A DNA stretch of 64,000 bases from Veillonella sp. (lineage in GTDB: Bacteria; Bacillota; Negativicutes; Veillonellales; Veillonellaceae), in contig NZ_JBGKFB010000001.1 in NCBI RefSeq assembly GCF_041333735.1, forward strand, positions 1,109,001 to 1,173,000. The letters are read 5' to 3'. Under the pieces are notes generated by a model. It ran no database searches. It was not told where the DNA came from and saw only the letters and a program-made list of their open reading frames with translations. This document shows positions 9,055 through 17,516 of the stretch, piece after piece. Every line of letters begins with the position of its first letter. Positions within the stretch are counted from its first letter, which is position 1. The position numbers were made by a program, and so were the translations under genes.

Positions 9055-9089
9055 ATAGCAGTTAGCCAAATGGCTAACTGCTATTTTTT
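9055..9089 (+). terminator. Terminator of the transporter operon
   Basis: A perfect 14-bp stem with arms 9055-9068 and 9071-9084, an AA loop and a T-run. It separates the ATPase gene from the second binding-protein gene. Confidence 0.92.
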
Positions 9090-9175
9090 CGTTTACAAAG
9101 ATATTCTCACATACATGCAAATATATCGAAATTTTTCTTAAAAGAGATTGTGTTAACACTGAATATATAGTATAG

Positions 9176-9207
9176 TTGACTAAGCAATATACCCCTATGG
9201 GTATAAT
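9176..9207 (+). promoter_or_regulatory. Promoter of SBP 2 with embedded palindrome
   Basis: TTGACT at 9176-9181 and a perfect TATAAT at 9202-9207 are 20 bp apart, longer than the optimal 17. The palindrome ATACCC-CTAT-GGGTAT (9189-9204) fills the spacer and overlaps the -10. This arrangement suggests control by a DNA-binding regulator, either a repressor or a MerR-like activator, although the palindrome is about 5 bp off the centre of the spacer. Confidence 0.55.
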
Positions 9208-9260
9208 TAAAATATGCTCATATGAAATGATATACATATAGAGAAAGGTTAGGTGTGTGA

Positions 9261-10814
9261 ATGAAAGGATTACATAAGGCGTTACTGATTGGCATGATGC
9301 TGGGTGTTACGGTCCTTGGTACTGTAGGCTGCATGAATCAATCATCCGATTCATCTAATGATGTATTAAAGGTAGGGGCTATTAGCTTTGCTGGTACATT
9401 AGAACCAACGGAAAATTATTTTAGTTGGGCTGTTGTGCGATATGGTGTTGGTGAAACGCTCATAAAATTTGATGACCACATGAATGCTACACCGTGGTTG
9501 GCTACATCTTGGAAACAAAGTAATGACAAGATGACATGGACTTTCACCATCAATGATAAGGTTAAGTTCTCTAACGGTAATCCTCTTACAGCAGAGGCGG
9601 TAAAAGCATCCTTGGAAAGAACCTTCGGGAAGAGTAAACGGGCTAAGTCATTCTTTAACTACACAGAAATGACAGCTAATGGTCAAGAGCTTACCATTAA
9701 GACGGATAAGCCATATTATAATTTGCCAAACTTGTTGGGGGATCCTTTATTCTTGATTATGGATGTAACGGCTGAGGCAAATGGTCGTGATATAGCCAAG
9801 GAAGGTCCTATCGGTACAGGTCCTTATGTGGTAACATCCTTTACAAAAGAACGGGCTGAGCTTGGTAGAAATGAAAATTACTGGGATGGTAAAGCTGGTT
9901 TTGCCAAGGTTGAAATTCCTTCTATCAACGATGCTAATACGCGTGCTATGGCGCTACAAGCAGGCGATGTAGATATGGCTATTAGCATTGGTCCTGGTGA
10001 ATACGGCATCTTCCAAAACGATAAGAACTTTACAATCTATGAAGAGTCATCCCTTCGAGATGTATTCGTTCGCATGAGTCAAAAAGGAAAACTCAAAAAT
10101 GCTAATCTTCGTGCGGCTCTCATTGCAGCAGCAGACCGTGAGTCCTATGCGAAGAACTTGATGAAGGATACATTTATAGCTGGTAAGGCTCCGTTACCAC
10201 CATCTATTGATTATGGATTTAATCAACTACGGGACCCTAATGCGTACAATGTGGAACGTGCCAAAGCCTTGTTGAAACAAGAAGGTTACGTAGATACGAA
10301 TGGCGATGGCATTGTTGATAAGGATGGCGAAAATCTAGTACTAGATTTCTATGCGTATACATCTCGACCTGAATTGCCATTATATGCAGAAGCATTACAA
10401 GCAGACTATAAAAAAATCGGTGTAGATTTACACATCAAGATTGTAGACTATGCGGTGATTGACACATTAGCACAGTCCGGCGATTACGATATGTTAATCT
10501 CTAGTGTAGTAACGGCCAATACAGGACAACCAGTATGGTTCTTGAAACAATATTGGGGAACAGGTTCTGAAACGAATGGTTCTAGATTCTCTAATCCACG
10601 TTTTGATGAATTGTTAACTCTTGGTGAAAGCTCTAATGATCCTGTGGTACGTCGTAATGCCGTTATTAATGCAGAACAATTGATGCTTGATGACTCTGTA
10701 GCATTATTCCTTGGATACCCTAAGATTAATATTGTAGGAAATAAACATATTGATGGTATCAAAATATCTCCATCAGAATACTACATCATTACGAAAGATT
10801 TGAAGCGTAAATAA
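9261..10814 (+). CDS. Solute-binding lipoprotein of Dpp/Nik family (SBP 2)
   Basis: A 517-residue paralogue of the lipoprotein at 5780, with a signal peptide ending TVGC (lipid Cys24). Long blocks are shared with SBP 1, for example SLERTFGKSKRAKSFF, AKEGPIGTGPYVV and YDMLISSVVTANTG. It has its own promoter and no permease or ATPase genes, so it probably feeds the riboswitch-controlled permease complex. Unlike SBP 1, no riboswitch precedes it, but an operator-like palindrome does. The two receptors may differ in ligand or in control. The start follows GAAAGGTTAGG, a weaker site. Confidence 0.87.
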   Translation: MKGLHKALLIGMMLGVTVLGTVGCMNQSSDSSNDVLKVGAISFAGTLEPTENYFSWAVVRYGVGETLIKFDDHMNATPWLATSWKQSNDKMTWTFTINDKVKFSNGNPLTAEAVKASLERTFGKSKRAKSFFNYTEMTANGQELTIKTDKPYYNLPNLLGDPLFLIMDVTAEANGRDIAKEGPIGTGPYVVTSFTKERAELGRNENYWDGKAGFAKVEIPSINDANTRAMALQAGDVDMAISIGPGEYGIFQNDKNFTIYEESSLRDVFVRMSQKGKLKNANLRAALIAAADRESYAKNLMKDTFIAGKAPLPPSIDYGFNQLRDPNAYNVERAKALLKQEGYVDTNGDGIVDKDGENLVLDFYAYTSRPELPLYAEALQADYKKIGVDLHIKIVDYAVIDTLAQSGDYDMLISSVVTANTGQPVWFLKQYWGTGSETNGSRFSNPRFDELLTLGESSNDPVVRRNAVINAEQLMLDDSVALFLGYPKINIVGNKHIDGIKISPSEYYIITKDLKRK

Positions 10815-10884
10815 TGTAAGGTATTTCCCGGTATTTAGTGATTTAAAATATGATGACTGACCAAATAACAGAATCAGATGGATA

Positions 10885-10925
10885 AAAAAGAGGACCTACT
10901 GTATAAGTAGGTCCTCTTTGTGTTG
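10885..10925. terminator. Bidirectional terminator
   Basis: AAGAGGACCTACT/AGTAGGTCCTCTT stem with a 5-nt loop between convergent genes. There is a run of A's before it and T's after it, so it can serve both strands. Confidence 0.88.
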
Positions 10926-10928
10926 TTC

Positions 10929-11864
10929 TTATTTTTTCTTTTGCTCTGTTGCATCAAGTTCTGCCATATTTACAACATTTGCTTTGCCAACCATTTTGTT
11001 ATATTTAATAAATAGTTGTGTATAAGCTTCGCCGTAGGAAGAGTTGATGATGATATAGTTACGAGCCTCTGCAACAAACTCTTTCACAGAGTCTTGATAC
11101 TCGCGTACTGCATTTTGTGTTTCTGATGTTGTACCAGGTTGTAATTTATTAATGCGTTGTGTGATTTGTTGTAAGTTTGCTTCGACCTTTTGGGTATCCG
11201 TATTTCCATCTGGATCGATAAGGTCGATTGTTTGGGCAGTCATGAGATTTAACTCAATGAAGTTAACTGCATTTTCACGTTTTTCACCTTGATACTCGTT
11301 CATGCGCTCTGTATAGAGCTCATTATTACGATTATCTAAGGCTAAATCTAACGCATTGTATGTAGCATAGAATTGTTCAGCTAGTGGCACATATTGTGCA
11401 GCTAATTCATCGCTACCTTTGAAATTATCTTTTTCGAAACGACGCTCTACATAATAGGCTTGCAATTGATCTGCAACCGGAATTAATTGGTCTAGAATCG
11501 CTAATACATCATTAGTCGATTGGTTTACATCTTCGTATGGAGTTGGACTATCTTGTTTTGCAGCCTCTAAAGCTGTTTTAAGGTCCTTATATTTTGGCAA
11601 TGTTATGGTCGTGTTATGGGACCCATTACGCAACTCTTCAAGAGTTGGTTGTAATTGGTTAGCATAGGCTACACTATATGAATTATATGTGTCTAATGCG
11701 ACAATGTAAGGACGGATAGCGTTGATTTTGTCGTCAACGGTTGATCGATATAAAATTGTCGTTGTATTGGATGACAAGAGTGTATACACCCCGTAGATCC
11801 CACCACCGATAATAGCAATGCCAAGCACAACAGCTGCTATTAACTTGATGTATCCCTTTTTCAA
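10929..11864 (-). CDS. Membrane-anchored DUF3829-like protein
   Basis: A 311-residue protein of unknown function. One N-terminal hydrophobic segment (about residues 8-30, LIAAVVLGIAIIGGGIYGVY) should anchor it, leaving a mostly helical extracytoplasmic domain. The domain is rich in Tyr, Asn and Gln, with segments such as DTYNSYSVAYANQLQPTLEE and NELYTERMNEYQGEKREN. The pattern resembles the YiiG-like DUF3829 family, recalled from memory and not searched. The C-terminus is lysine-rich (TEQKKK). It is transcribed alone from the minus strand, convergent with SBP 2. No catalytic motif is visible. Confidence 0.6.
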   Translation of the reverse strand: MKKGYIKLIAAVVLGIAIIGGGIYGVYTLLSSNTTTILYRSTVDDKINAIRPYIVALDTYNSYSVAYANQLQPTLEELRNGSHNTTITLPKYKDLKTALEAAKQDSPTPYEDVNQSTNDVLAILDQLIPVADQLQAYYVERRFEKDNFKGSDELAAQYVPLAEQFYATYNALDLALDNRNNELYTERMNEYQGEKRENAVNFIELNLMTAQTIDLIDPDGNTDTQKVEANLQQITQRINKLQPGTTSETQNAVREYQDSVKEFVAEARNYIIINSSYGEAYTQLFIKYNKMVGKANVVNMAELDATEQKKK

Positions 11865-12140
11865 CTGCGCACGCTCCTTGAAAACACACTAACTCTTATT
11901 GGATCCGTTTGGGCGCACTACGCCCCTAGAGTAATTAGTTACATTATATCATAAACTTACGTCCCAAAAAAGACGTATAGAGCAGAGAATCATAAGGAAT
12001 AGATGAAATTATGTTATGTGAACATGTATTAATATTTGTAATTCGCTATTTATAGATGAATATACTCTGTGAAAGTTAAATTAGTATATTTCTTAATACC
12101 TTTGATATAATTTATGTATATATGACGGGAGGAGATTCTA

Positions 12141-13523
12141 ATGGGCACTGATAAGGTTTATAACTCTATTGAAGAAGTATTAGATATAGCTGAATCTGCA
12201 GAGGGTAAAACGGTTGGTGAGTTTGATATAAATAATCGCCTAGATAGTAGGGGAAACAAGGGCGGTATAGGTCAGGTTTTAGAAGAAGGCTTATTTAAAA
12301 TGGCCGTTAATAGCAGAGCAGAAGCAGATTTTGTTGATTTAGGTTTAGAGCTAAAAGTTACTGCTATAAAAGAAAATAAAAAGAATGACTTCTCTGCAAA
12401 AGAACGGTTAGTTTTAAATATTATTAACTATGAAGAGGATTACAAAGACTCTTTTGAAGAATCATCATTTTGGCAAAAAAATAAGAATTTATTGGTTATA
12501 TTTTACTTATATAAAGACGAATTAGATAAAAAGGACTTTCCTATCATAAAGTCTGTTTTACATAATTTTGATCCTGTGGATTTAGAAATTATAAAGCAAG
12601 ATTGGCAGACTATTATGGATAAGATTATAGCCGGTGAGGCCCATAATATTTCAGAAGGTGATACGATGTATTTGGCTGCGTGTACTAAAGGGGCTAATGC
12701 TAAGTCCATAAGAAAACAACCATTTTCTAATATACCAGCTAAACAACGTGCATTTTCTCTTAAAAGTTCTTACATGTCTGCCTTTGCTCGCCGTGTTATT
12801 GATAGACAATTAATACCATCACTATTTAATGTTGATGAACTTAAAAGTAAGACTACATTACAATTATTACAAGAACGATTCGCTCCATATATTGGGAAAA
12901 GGGTATCTGAGATTGCTAAACTAATGGAGATCCCAGTTAGTACGAATAAGGCCTTTAATGCTAATCTTATTAGCGCCATATTAGGAGTAAAAGGGACAAA
13001 GTTGGAGACTCTTAGAGAATTTAATAAAGCGAATATTAAATTCAAAACAATTAGACTGGAGCCTGATGGCATTCCTTGTGAGCATATGTCATTTGAACAA
13101 ATAGATTTTAATCGTTGGATTAAAGATGATTGGGAATACTCTCAACTTTATGAAAATTTTGAGTATACAAAATATTTATTTGTAGTATTCCAATATGATG
13201 AGTATGAAACGGAGAATAAAGATAGAGAGGCTTACTTCAAAGGTGTTACACTTTGGAATATGCCTGAAATGGTGATTGAAAATGAATTAAAAAGTCTATG
13301 GAGAACGACGAAAACTATTTTAGAAGAAGGTGTTCAACTTATACCTAGAGGCAGAGGTATATCAAATAATTTACCAGGCTCTAAATTTAATGGTGTTTGC
13401 CATATAAGACCAAAGGGGAGGAATGGGAACGATAAGATTTCTTTACCTGATGGACAAAAGATAACAAAACAATGTTATTGGTTAAATAAAGAATTCATAG
13501 CGGAGGTTGTGAAAGATATATAG
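12141..13523 (+). CDS. Type II restriction endonuclease, Sau3AI family (GATC)
   Basis: A 460-residue restriction enzyme closely resembling Sau3AI, a MutH-like nuclease that cuts before GATC. The N-terminal catalytic domain has the D...ExK core (FVDLGLELKVTAIK) and the shared stretch SAKERLVLNIINYEED. In the middle, LAACTKGANAKSIRKQPFS and KQRAFSLKSSYM match Sau3AI. The C-terminal half is the second, allosteric MutH-like domain. The start follows GGGAGGAG. An extended -10 (TGATATAAT) lies at 12103-12111. The cognate C5 methyltransferase is 84 nt downstream. The gene is distinctly AT-rich with AAA/ATA codons, unlike the housekeeping neighbours, which suggests acquisition by transfer. Confidence 0.9.
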   Translation: MGTDKVYNSIEEVLDIAESAEGKTVGEFDINNRLDSRGNKGGIGQVLEEGLFKMAVNSRAEADFVDLGLELKVTAIKENKKNDFSAKERLVLNIINYEEDYKDSFEESSFWQKNKNLLVIFYLYKDELDKKDFPIIKSVLHNFDPVDLEIIKQDWQTIMDKIIAGEAHNISEGDTMYLAACTKGANAKSIRKQPFSNIPAKQRAFSLKSSYMSAFARRVIDRQLIPSLFNVDELKSKTTLQLLQERFAPYIGKRVSEIAKLMEIPVSTNKAFNANLISAILGVKGTKLETLREFNKANIKFKTIRLEPDGIPCEHMSFEQIDFNRWIKDDWEYSQLYENFEYTKYLFVVFQYDEYETENKDREAYFKGVTLWNMPEMVIENELKSLWRTTKTILEEGVQLIPRGRGISNNLPGSKFNGVCHIRPKGRNGNDKISLPDGQKITKQCYWLNKEFIAEVVKDI

Positions 13524-13541
13524 TAGAGACTCAAATTGATC

Positions 13542-13577
13542 TTGATCTTTTTAGGAATTTCTGATATAATAATGATC
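13542..13577 (+). promoter_or_regulatory. Methyltransferase promoter built on GATC sites
   Basis: TTGATC (13542-13547), a 17-bp spacer and TATAAT (13565-13570, extended by TGa). GATC occurs at 13538 and 13544 (the latter inside the -35) and at 13574 (at the expected transcription start). Since this R-M system should recognise GATC, methylation of these sites could modulate the methyltransferase gene's own transcription. Confidence 0.6.
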
Positions 13578-13607
13578 TATGAAGGTGGTATATTAAGGGG
13601 TAAAGTA

Positions 13608-14903
13608 ATGAAAATATTCTCCATGTTTGATGGTGTAGGTGGGTTTATAGTAGGTTTAGAGAATTCTTCTAAAGAAGTTTTCAAAACGCTATATTCTAAC
13701 CAGTATGAGCCATCTCGTAAGACTCAAGATGCCTATGAAGTAGGTTTATATAGATTTCCTGATATAGAACATATTCCAACCGATGTAGCTTTAATTCCTA
13801 ATGAAAAGTTCGAGGAAATGAAGGCTAATGGTGTAAATATGATTGTTGGTGGTTTTCCTTGTCAAGATTATTCGGTTGCACGTAGTAAGAAGAATGAACT
13901 TGGTATCGAAGGGAAAAAAGGGGTTCTTTTCTGGGAAATTATCCGTGCTACTGAGGTAATTAGACCTAAGTATTTGGTTTTAGAAAATGTTGACCGTTTA
14001 TTGAAGGCTCCTTCCAATCAACGTGGCCGTGACTTTGCGATTATGTTGGCTGCTTTCAATCAATTAGGTTATTCTGTGGAATGGCGTGTTATCAATGCTG
14101 CTGATTATGGTCGTGCACAACGGAGACGTCGTGTGTTCTTCTTTGTATTTAGAAATGACACAAAGTGGGGGAAACGACTACATACTAAATACGAAGCCAC
14201 ATTACCTACTGATGTCGATTTAGATACTCGTTTAGCTTGTTATACTCCTTATATCTTTAAAGATGGGCTTTTTGCTCGTCAATTCCCTGTTAAAGGTGAA
14301 GCAGTTAAAAAACGTATTAATGCTAATAAGCTTGATGAAGATATTGCAGAAGTATCAGCAAACTTCTCTGATGGTAAAATGTGGAACTCTGGACTCATGA
14401 CTAATGGGTATTATTATACGATTGAAACTGAACCAAAAGGGGATGAAGAACCAATCCCAATGAAAAAGATTGTGGTTAAAGACAATCAAGTACCAGAAAA
14501 TTATTATGTTGATGGTGAAAAATTAGAGAAGTTTAAATATCTTCGTGGTCCTAAGAAAATTACACGGACTGCAGCAAATGGACATACTTATACCTTCTCT
14601 GAAGGTGGTATGAGTGAATATGACTCTCTTGAACTACCAGGTCGGACAATGCTTACATCTGAAGGCAGTGTTAATCGATCTACACATCTTTTGAAAATTG
14701 ATGGTAAATATCGACTTATTACACCGATTGAAGCTGAGCGTTTACAAGATTTTCCTGATGACTGGACTCGCTATAAACGTAATGCAAAAGGTGAAGTAGT
14801 AGAGGTATCTGATCGTATGCGTATGTTCTTCATGGGGAATGCACTTGTGACAGGTATCGTTAAACGTATAGGTGATGAGCTTCAAAAAATTGATGCTATC
14901 TAA
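13608..14903 (+). CDS. DNA (cytosine-5-)-methyltransferase, M.Sau3AI-like
   Basis: A 431-residue C5 methyltransferase that should protect GATC from the adjacent nuclease by methylating the cytosine. Motifs are in the canonical order: I (FSMFDGVGGF), IV with the catalytic Cys (GGFPCQDYSVAR), VI (ENVDRL), VIII (QRRRRVFFF), a variable target-recognition region at about residues 200-370, IX (RLITPIEAERLQDFPDDW) and X (GNALVTGIV). ATG 13608 is chosen because it follows AAGGGG and directly precedes motif I. Reading further upstream would place the start inside the promoter. The order is R then M, with a separate M promoter and no controller gene. Confidence 0.93.
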   Translation: MKIFSMFDGVGGFIVGLENSSKEVFKTLYSNQYEPSRKTQDAYEVGLYRFPDIEHIPTDVALIPNEKFEEMKANGVNMIVGGFPCQDYSVARSKKNELGIEGKKGVLFWEIIRATEVIRPKYLVLENVDRLLKAPSNQRGRDFAIMLAAFNQLGYSVEWRVINAADYGRAQRRRRVFFFVFRNDTKWGKRLHTKYEATLPTDVDLDTRLACYTPYIFKDGLFARQFPVKGEAVKKRINANKLDEDIAEVSANFSDGKMWNSGLMTNGYYYTIETEPKGDEEPIPMKKIVVKDNQVPENYYVDGEKLEKFKYLRGPKKITRTAANGHTYTFSEGGMSEYDSLELPGRTMLTSEGSVNRSTHLLKIDGKYRLITPIEAERLQDFPDDWTRYKRNAKGEVVEVSDRMRMFFMGNALVTGIVKRIGDELQKIDAI

Positions 14904-14906
14904 TAC

Positions 14907-14933
14907 AGGAGCTCTAGTTTAGAGCTCCTTTTC
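14907..14933 (+). terminator. Terminator of the R-M unit
   Basis: AGGAGCTCT/AGAGCTCCT 9-bp stem, loop AGTTT, then TTTCTTT, immediately after the methyltransferase stop codon. Confidence 0.85.
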
Positions 14934-14957
14934 TTTAGTGTAGAGAGAGGATAATTT

Positions 14958-15503
14958 ATGTTGTTACGTTTTATTAGACTATTTACTTTAACAGTTACTT
15001 TTATTTGTATTTCTAGTGCAACATTTGCCATTTCTTTAGGTGAATTACAAAACTCACCACAGTTTTGGCGTGAACGCCATGATAGTAGTAGGGATATTTA
15101 TCTAGATTTGAATTCTGTACAGAATGTTATTTATGAACCGCCCCAATATACCCTAAAATTCAAGGTGTATGCAGTTGATAAAAAAGAAAACTTTATTGCT
15201 GAAGGCGAGGCTATAGCTGATTACGATTATAATAAGTCCATAGAGGGTATAATAAAAAGGAATAATTTATCAAAAGTGCCATATACTTCAGAAAAGGTTA
15301 AGTCTACAGTAAAAAAAGCAAAGTTAAAAGATTCAGGAGTTGTAAGTGGGCTAAAATTTAGTGCTGTTTATGACTTTAATGGGAATGAGATATATTCTGG
15401 AGATTCAATTGTGGCATTTAAAAAAGAAAAAGTTGATGTAACTTCAAGTGGATATGTTATTTCAGTAAAGGCATTTAAACAATATTATAAAGTTACCTTT
15501 TAA
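14958..15503 (+). CDS. Exported protein of unknown function
   Basis: A 181-residue protein not recognised as a named family. A clear signal peptide (about residues 1-25, hydrophobic run LFTLTVTFICISSATFA with an AxA-like end) predicts export. The mature part is short, lysine-rich and probably beta-rich: YIDL-type strands, QYTLKFKVYAV and a repeated KVYAVDKKENF/VKAFKQYYKVTF flavour. Similar small secreted proteins with an N-terminal WRERHDSSRDIYLDLNS-type segment seem common in Veillonella, from memory. It follows the R-M terminator, starts behind AGAGAGG, and ends in its own terminator. Confidence 0.6.
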   Translation: MLLRFIRLFTLTVTFICISSATFAISLGELQNSPQFWRERHDSSRDIYLDLNSVQNVIYEPPQYTLKFKVYAVDKKENFIAEGEAIADYDYNKSIEGIIKRNNLSKVPYTSEKVKSTVKKAKLKDSGVVSGLKFSAVYDFNGNEIYSGDSIVAFKKEKVDVTSSGYVISVKAFKQYYKVTF

Positions 15504-15510
15504 TTATGAA

Positions 15511-15541
15511 AAAGTCTCTATCTATGATAGAGGCTTTTTTA
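15511..15541 (+). terminator. Intrinsic terminator
   Basis: AGTCTCTATC/GATAGAGGCT stem with one G-U pair and loop TAT, then six T's, after the exported-protein gene. Confidence 0.88.
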
Positions 15542-15636
15542 GCATTAAAAATAATGTGACTCTCATTACTTTCTCATTAACAGTAAGTAGGATATAAACG
15601 ATTATAATAATTTGAGATACAATAGGAGAGAGAATT

Positions 15637-16089
15637 ATGAGCGAGAATGCATACGTATGTCCATATTGCCAATCAGAAAATATCCAAAGTTATAATATTG
15701 CTTATGCTGGTGGCTTTTCTAATGTAAATGGTGTAACTACAGGTGTAGGTATTGGTGCTGGTGGTCGAGTAGGTGTTGGTATTGGCAATACTGTAGGTAC
15801 TCAACAAACAGCACTTTCTATGATGGCTAAACCACCGATGAAAAAATCAATTGCTACATATATTTTAAAGTGGTGGATTGCGATTCAATTTGGTCTCGTA
15901 TTATTGCTTTGGATTTCCGGCCTAAGTAAACATGAGGCTTCACTAATTATTTATTTTGGTGCATATGCGTTGTTAATCTACAAAACATATCAACGATATG
16001 TATGGAATAGAGATACATATCCAGGATTACGTCGCGATTGGGAGCATACATATGTATGTTTACGTTGTGGAAATTCTTTCCTTTTATAA
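15637..16089 (+). CDS. Membrane protein with split zinc-ribbon (two CxxC)
   Basis: A 150-residue protein of unknown function. CPYC at residues 8-11 and CLRC at about residues 141-144 flank the rest of the chain and could jointly bind one zinc ion. Between them are a Gly/Val-rich linker (TTGVGIGAGGRVGVGIGN, about residues 29-46) and two hydrophobic segments (about residues 80-112) that predict a membrane hairpin with both ends in the cytoplasm. It starts behind AGGAGAGAG and is followed by a terminator. There is no functional hint from its neighbours. Confidence 0.6.
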   Translation: MSENAYVCPYCQSENIQSYNIAYAGGFSNVNGVTTGVGIGAGGRVGVGIGNTVGTQQTALSMMAKPPMKKSIATYILKWWIAIQFGLVLLLWISGLSKHEASLIIYFGAYALLIYKTYQRYVWNRDTYPGLRRDWEHTYVCLRCGNSFLL

Positions 16090-16113
16090 ATGAAATACAT
16101 TAGCATACAATAT

Positions 16114-16154
16114 AAAGGTACGCCTATAATACTATATAGGTGTACCTTTTATTT
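16114..16154 (+). terminator. Intrinsic terminator
   Basis: AAAGGTACGCCTATA pairs with TATAGGTGTACCTTT (one mismatch or wobble), followed by TATTT. Confidence 0.8.
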
Positions 16155-16311
16155 GTATGGATAGGATATTTGTAATGTGAAAGAATTATTAGGACATATT
16201 TGCGTATTGTTCAAATTATATTTTGATATTCATTGTCCATAGTTACATATCGGTATATAATAATATTATCAAATTTGTATTTTTCGATATAATCATATGA
16301 AAGGAGTACAT

Positions 16312-17130
16312 ATGTCAAATTTTATCACTCCTAAAGAATTATTAGCTTGTCTCGACGAGGTCATTATTTTAGATGCTCGTGGTTATCAAGATTATCAAAA
16401 AGGTCATATTAAAGGCTCTTATGCGGTGGATTTAAATAAGGATTTAACAGGTCCTTTGGGCGAGCATGGCGGTCGTCATCCATTGCCGGATATGGAGCGT
16501 TTGGCTCATACTTTTGAGTCTTACGGGATCACTCGTGATTCCAAGGTCGTTGTGTATGATTCTTGGCTCTTCTTGGCGGGTCGTCTCTGGTGGACTTTGC
16601 GCTACATGGGGTTGTCTGATGTGCGCGTGTTGTCTGGCGGTATTGAACGTTGGGTTAAGGAAGGTCATCTTCTTACTAAAGATCCTACTCCGTTGCCGAC
16701 AGAACCAACTGTTTTCAACTATGAATTGCAAACTCATATGGTTATGAGCCGTGACGAGGTTCTCAAAGCTAGTGAAAGCGGAGATCATGTTATCATTGAT
16801 GCTCGTGCGCCGTATCGTTATGATGGGTCTCAAGTAGATACGATGGATGGTATGACTGGGCATATTCCTGGTGCTGTTAATCATTTTTATGAAAGTGGCT
16901 ATACCGCAGATGGTCCTAAGTCTGTAAAAGATTTAGAATCCCAGTATTATAATGAAATTTACCAAAATAGACCTGTTGTGACCTATTGTGGTTCAGGGGT
17001 AACGGCTTGTAATGCGTTATTGACTATGAGTGAGGTAGGGCTTGAGTCTGCCTTATATGTTGGTAGTTCTAGTGACTGGGTAACCTATGACGGTTTCCCA
17101 CTTAAGACTGGTGTAGAAACATTACGATAA
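16312..17130 (+). CDS. Two-domain sulfurtransferase (rhodanese / SseA-like)
   Basis: A 272-residue cytoplasmic protein with tandem rhodanese domains. The C-terminal domain holds the active-site loop CGSGVTACN, whose first Cys would carry the persulfide. The N-terminal domain has Asp (VVYDSWLFLAGRLWW) where the Cys would be and is presumably non-catalytic, the usual thiosulfate/3-mercaptopyruvate sulfurtransferase layout. Typical signatures are LDARGYQDYQKGHIKGSY and GHIPGAVN. ATG 16312 follows AAAGGAG; an ATG 15 nt upstream overlaps that site. The donor (thiosulfate or mercaptopyruvate) cannot be settled by eye. Confidence 0.88.
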   Translation: MSNFITPKELLACLDEVIILDARGYQDYQKGHIKGSYAVDLNKDLTGPLGEHGGRHPLPDMERLAHTFESYGITRDSKVVVYDSWLFLAGRLWWTLRYMGLSDVRVLSGGIERWVKEGHLLTKDPTPLPTEPTVFNYELQTHMVMSRDEVLKASESGDHVIIDARAPYRYDGSQVDTMDGMTGHIPGAVNHFYESGYTADGPKSVKDLESQYYNEIYQNRPVVTYCGSGVTACNALLTMSEVGLESALYVGSSSDWVTYDGFPLKTGVETLR

Positions 17131-17143
17131 TACAGGAGGGCAA

Positions 17144-17368
17144 ATGAAAATTTTAAAACATCTACTAACCCTTGTTGCGTTTGGTTATTTGTGTTATCAC
17201 ATCTATACCTTTGGGCCCGGCATGTTCAATGTTACGGTGTTGGTAATTCTTGTTTTATCTTCCATAGCTAATTATTTCCGTGAAAAACGTGAAAGTGATC
17301 TTAAAGCAAACGAAAACGCTCGAAAGGCTCGTGCGGAAGCAAGACATGCAAAGAAACACAAACAATAG
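17144..17368 (+). CDS. Small membrane protein of unknown function
   Basis: 74 residues: one or two hydrophobic segments (LLTLVAFGYLCYHIYTF and VTVLVILVLSSIANYF), then a highly charged, basic tail (EKRESDLKANENARKARAEA...KKHKQ). It starts 14 nt after the sulfurtransferase behind AGGAGGG and is probably co-transcribed. The family is not recognised. The good ribosome binding site and coherent topology support a real gene. Confidence 0.6.
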   Translation: MKILKHLLTLVAFGYLCYHIYTFGPGMFNVTVLVILVLSSIANYFREKRESDLKANENARKARAEARHAKKHKQ

Positions 17369-17516
17369 TAATGTATAACTTTCTGGCTAAACTGTATAAC
17401 ATACTATAATTGCTAGTATAAATAAGAATATTTTGAAATATAAGGAAATTGTTGAAATAGAGGCTTTCACAAACTATATTAGTATGTAAAAGCACTATTA
17501 GAATAAGGAGTAAGCA

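Noticed and set aside
12141..16089. Possible prophage or integrative element around the R-M genes
   Set aside because: No integrase, transposase, attachment repeats or phage genes are seen; only AT-rich composition.
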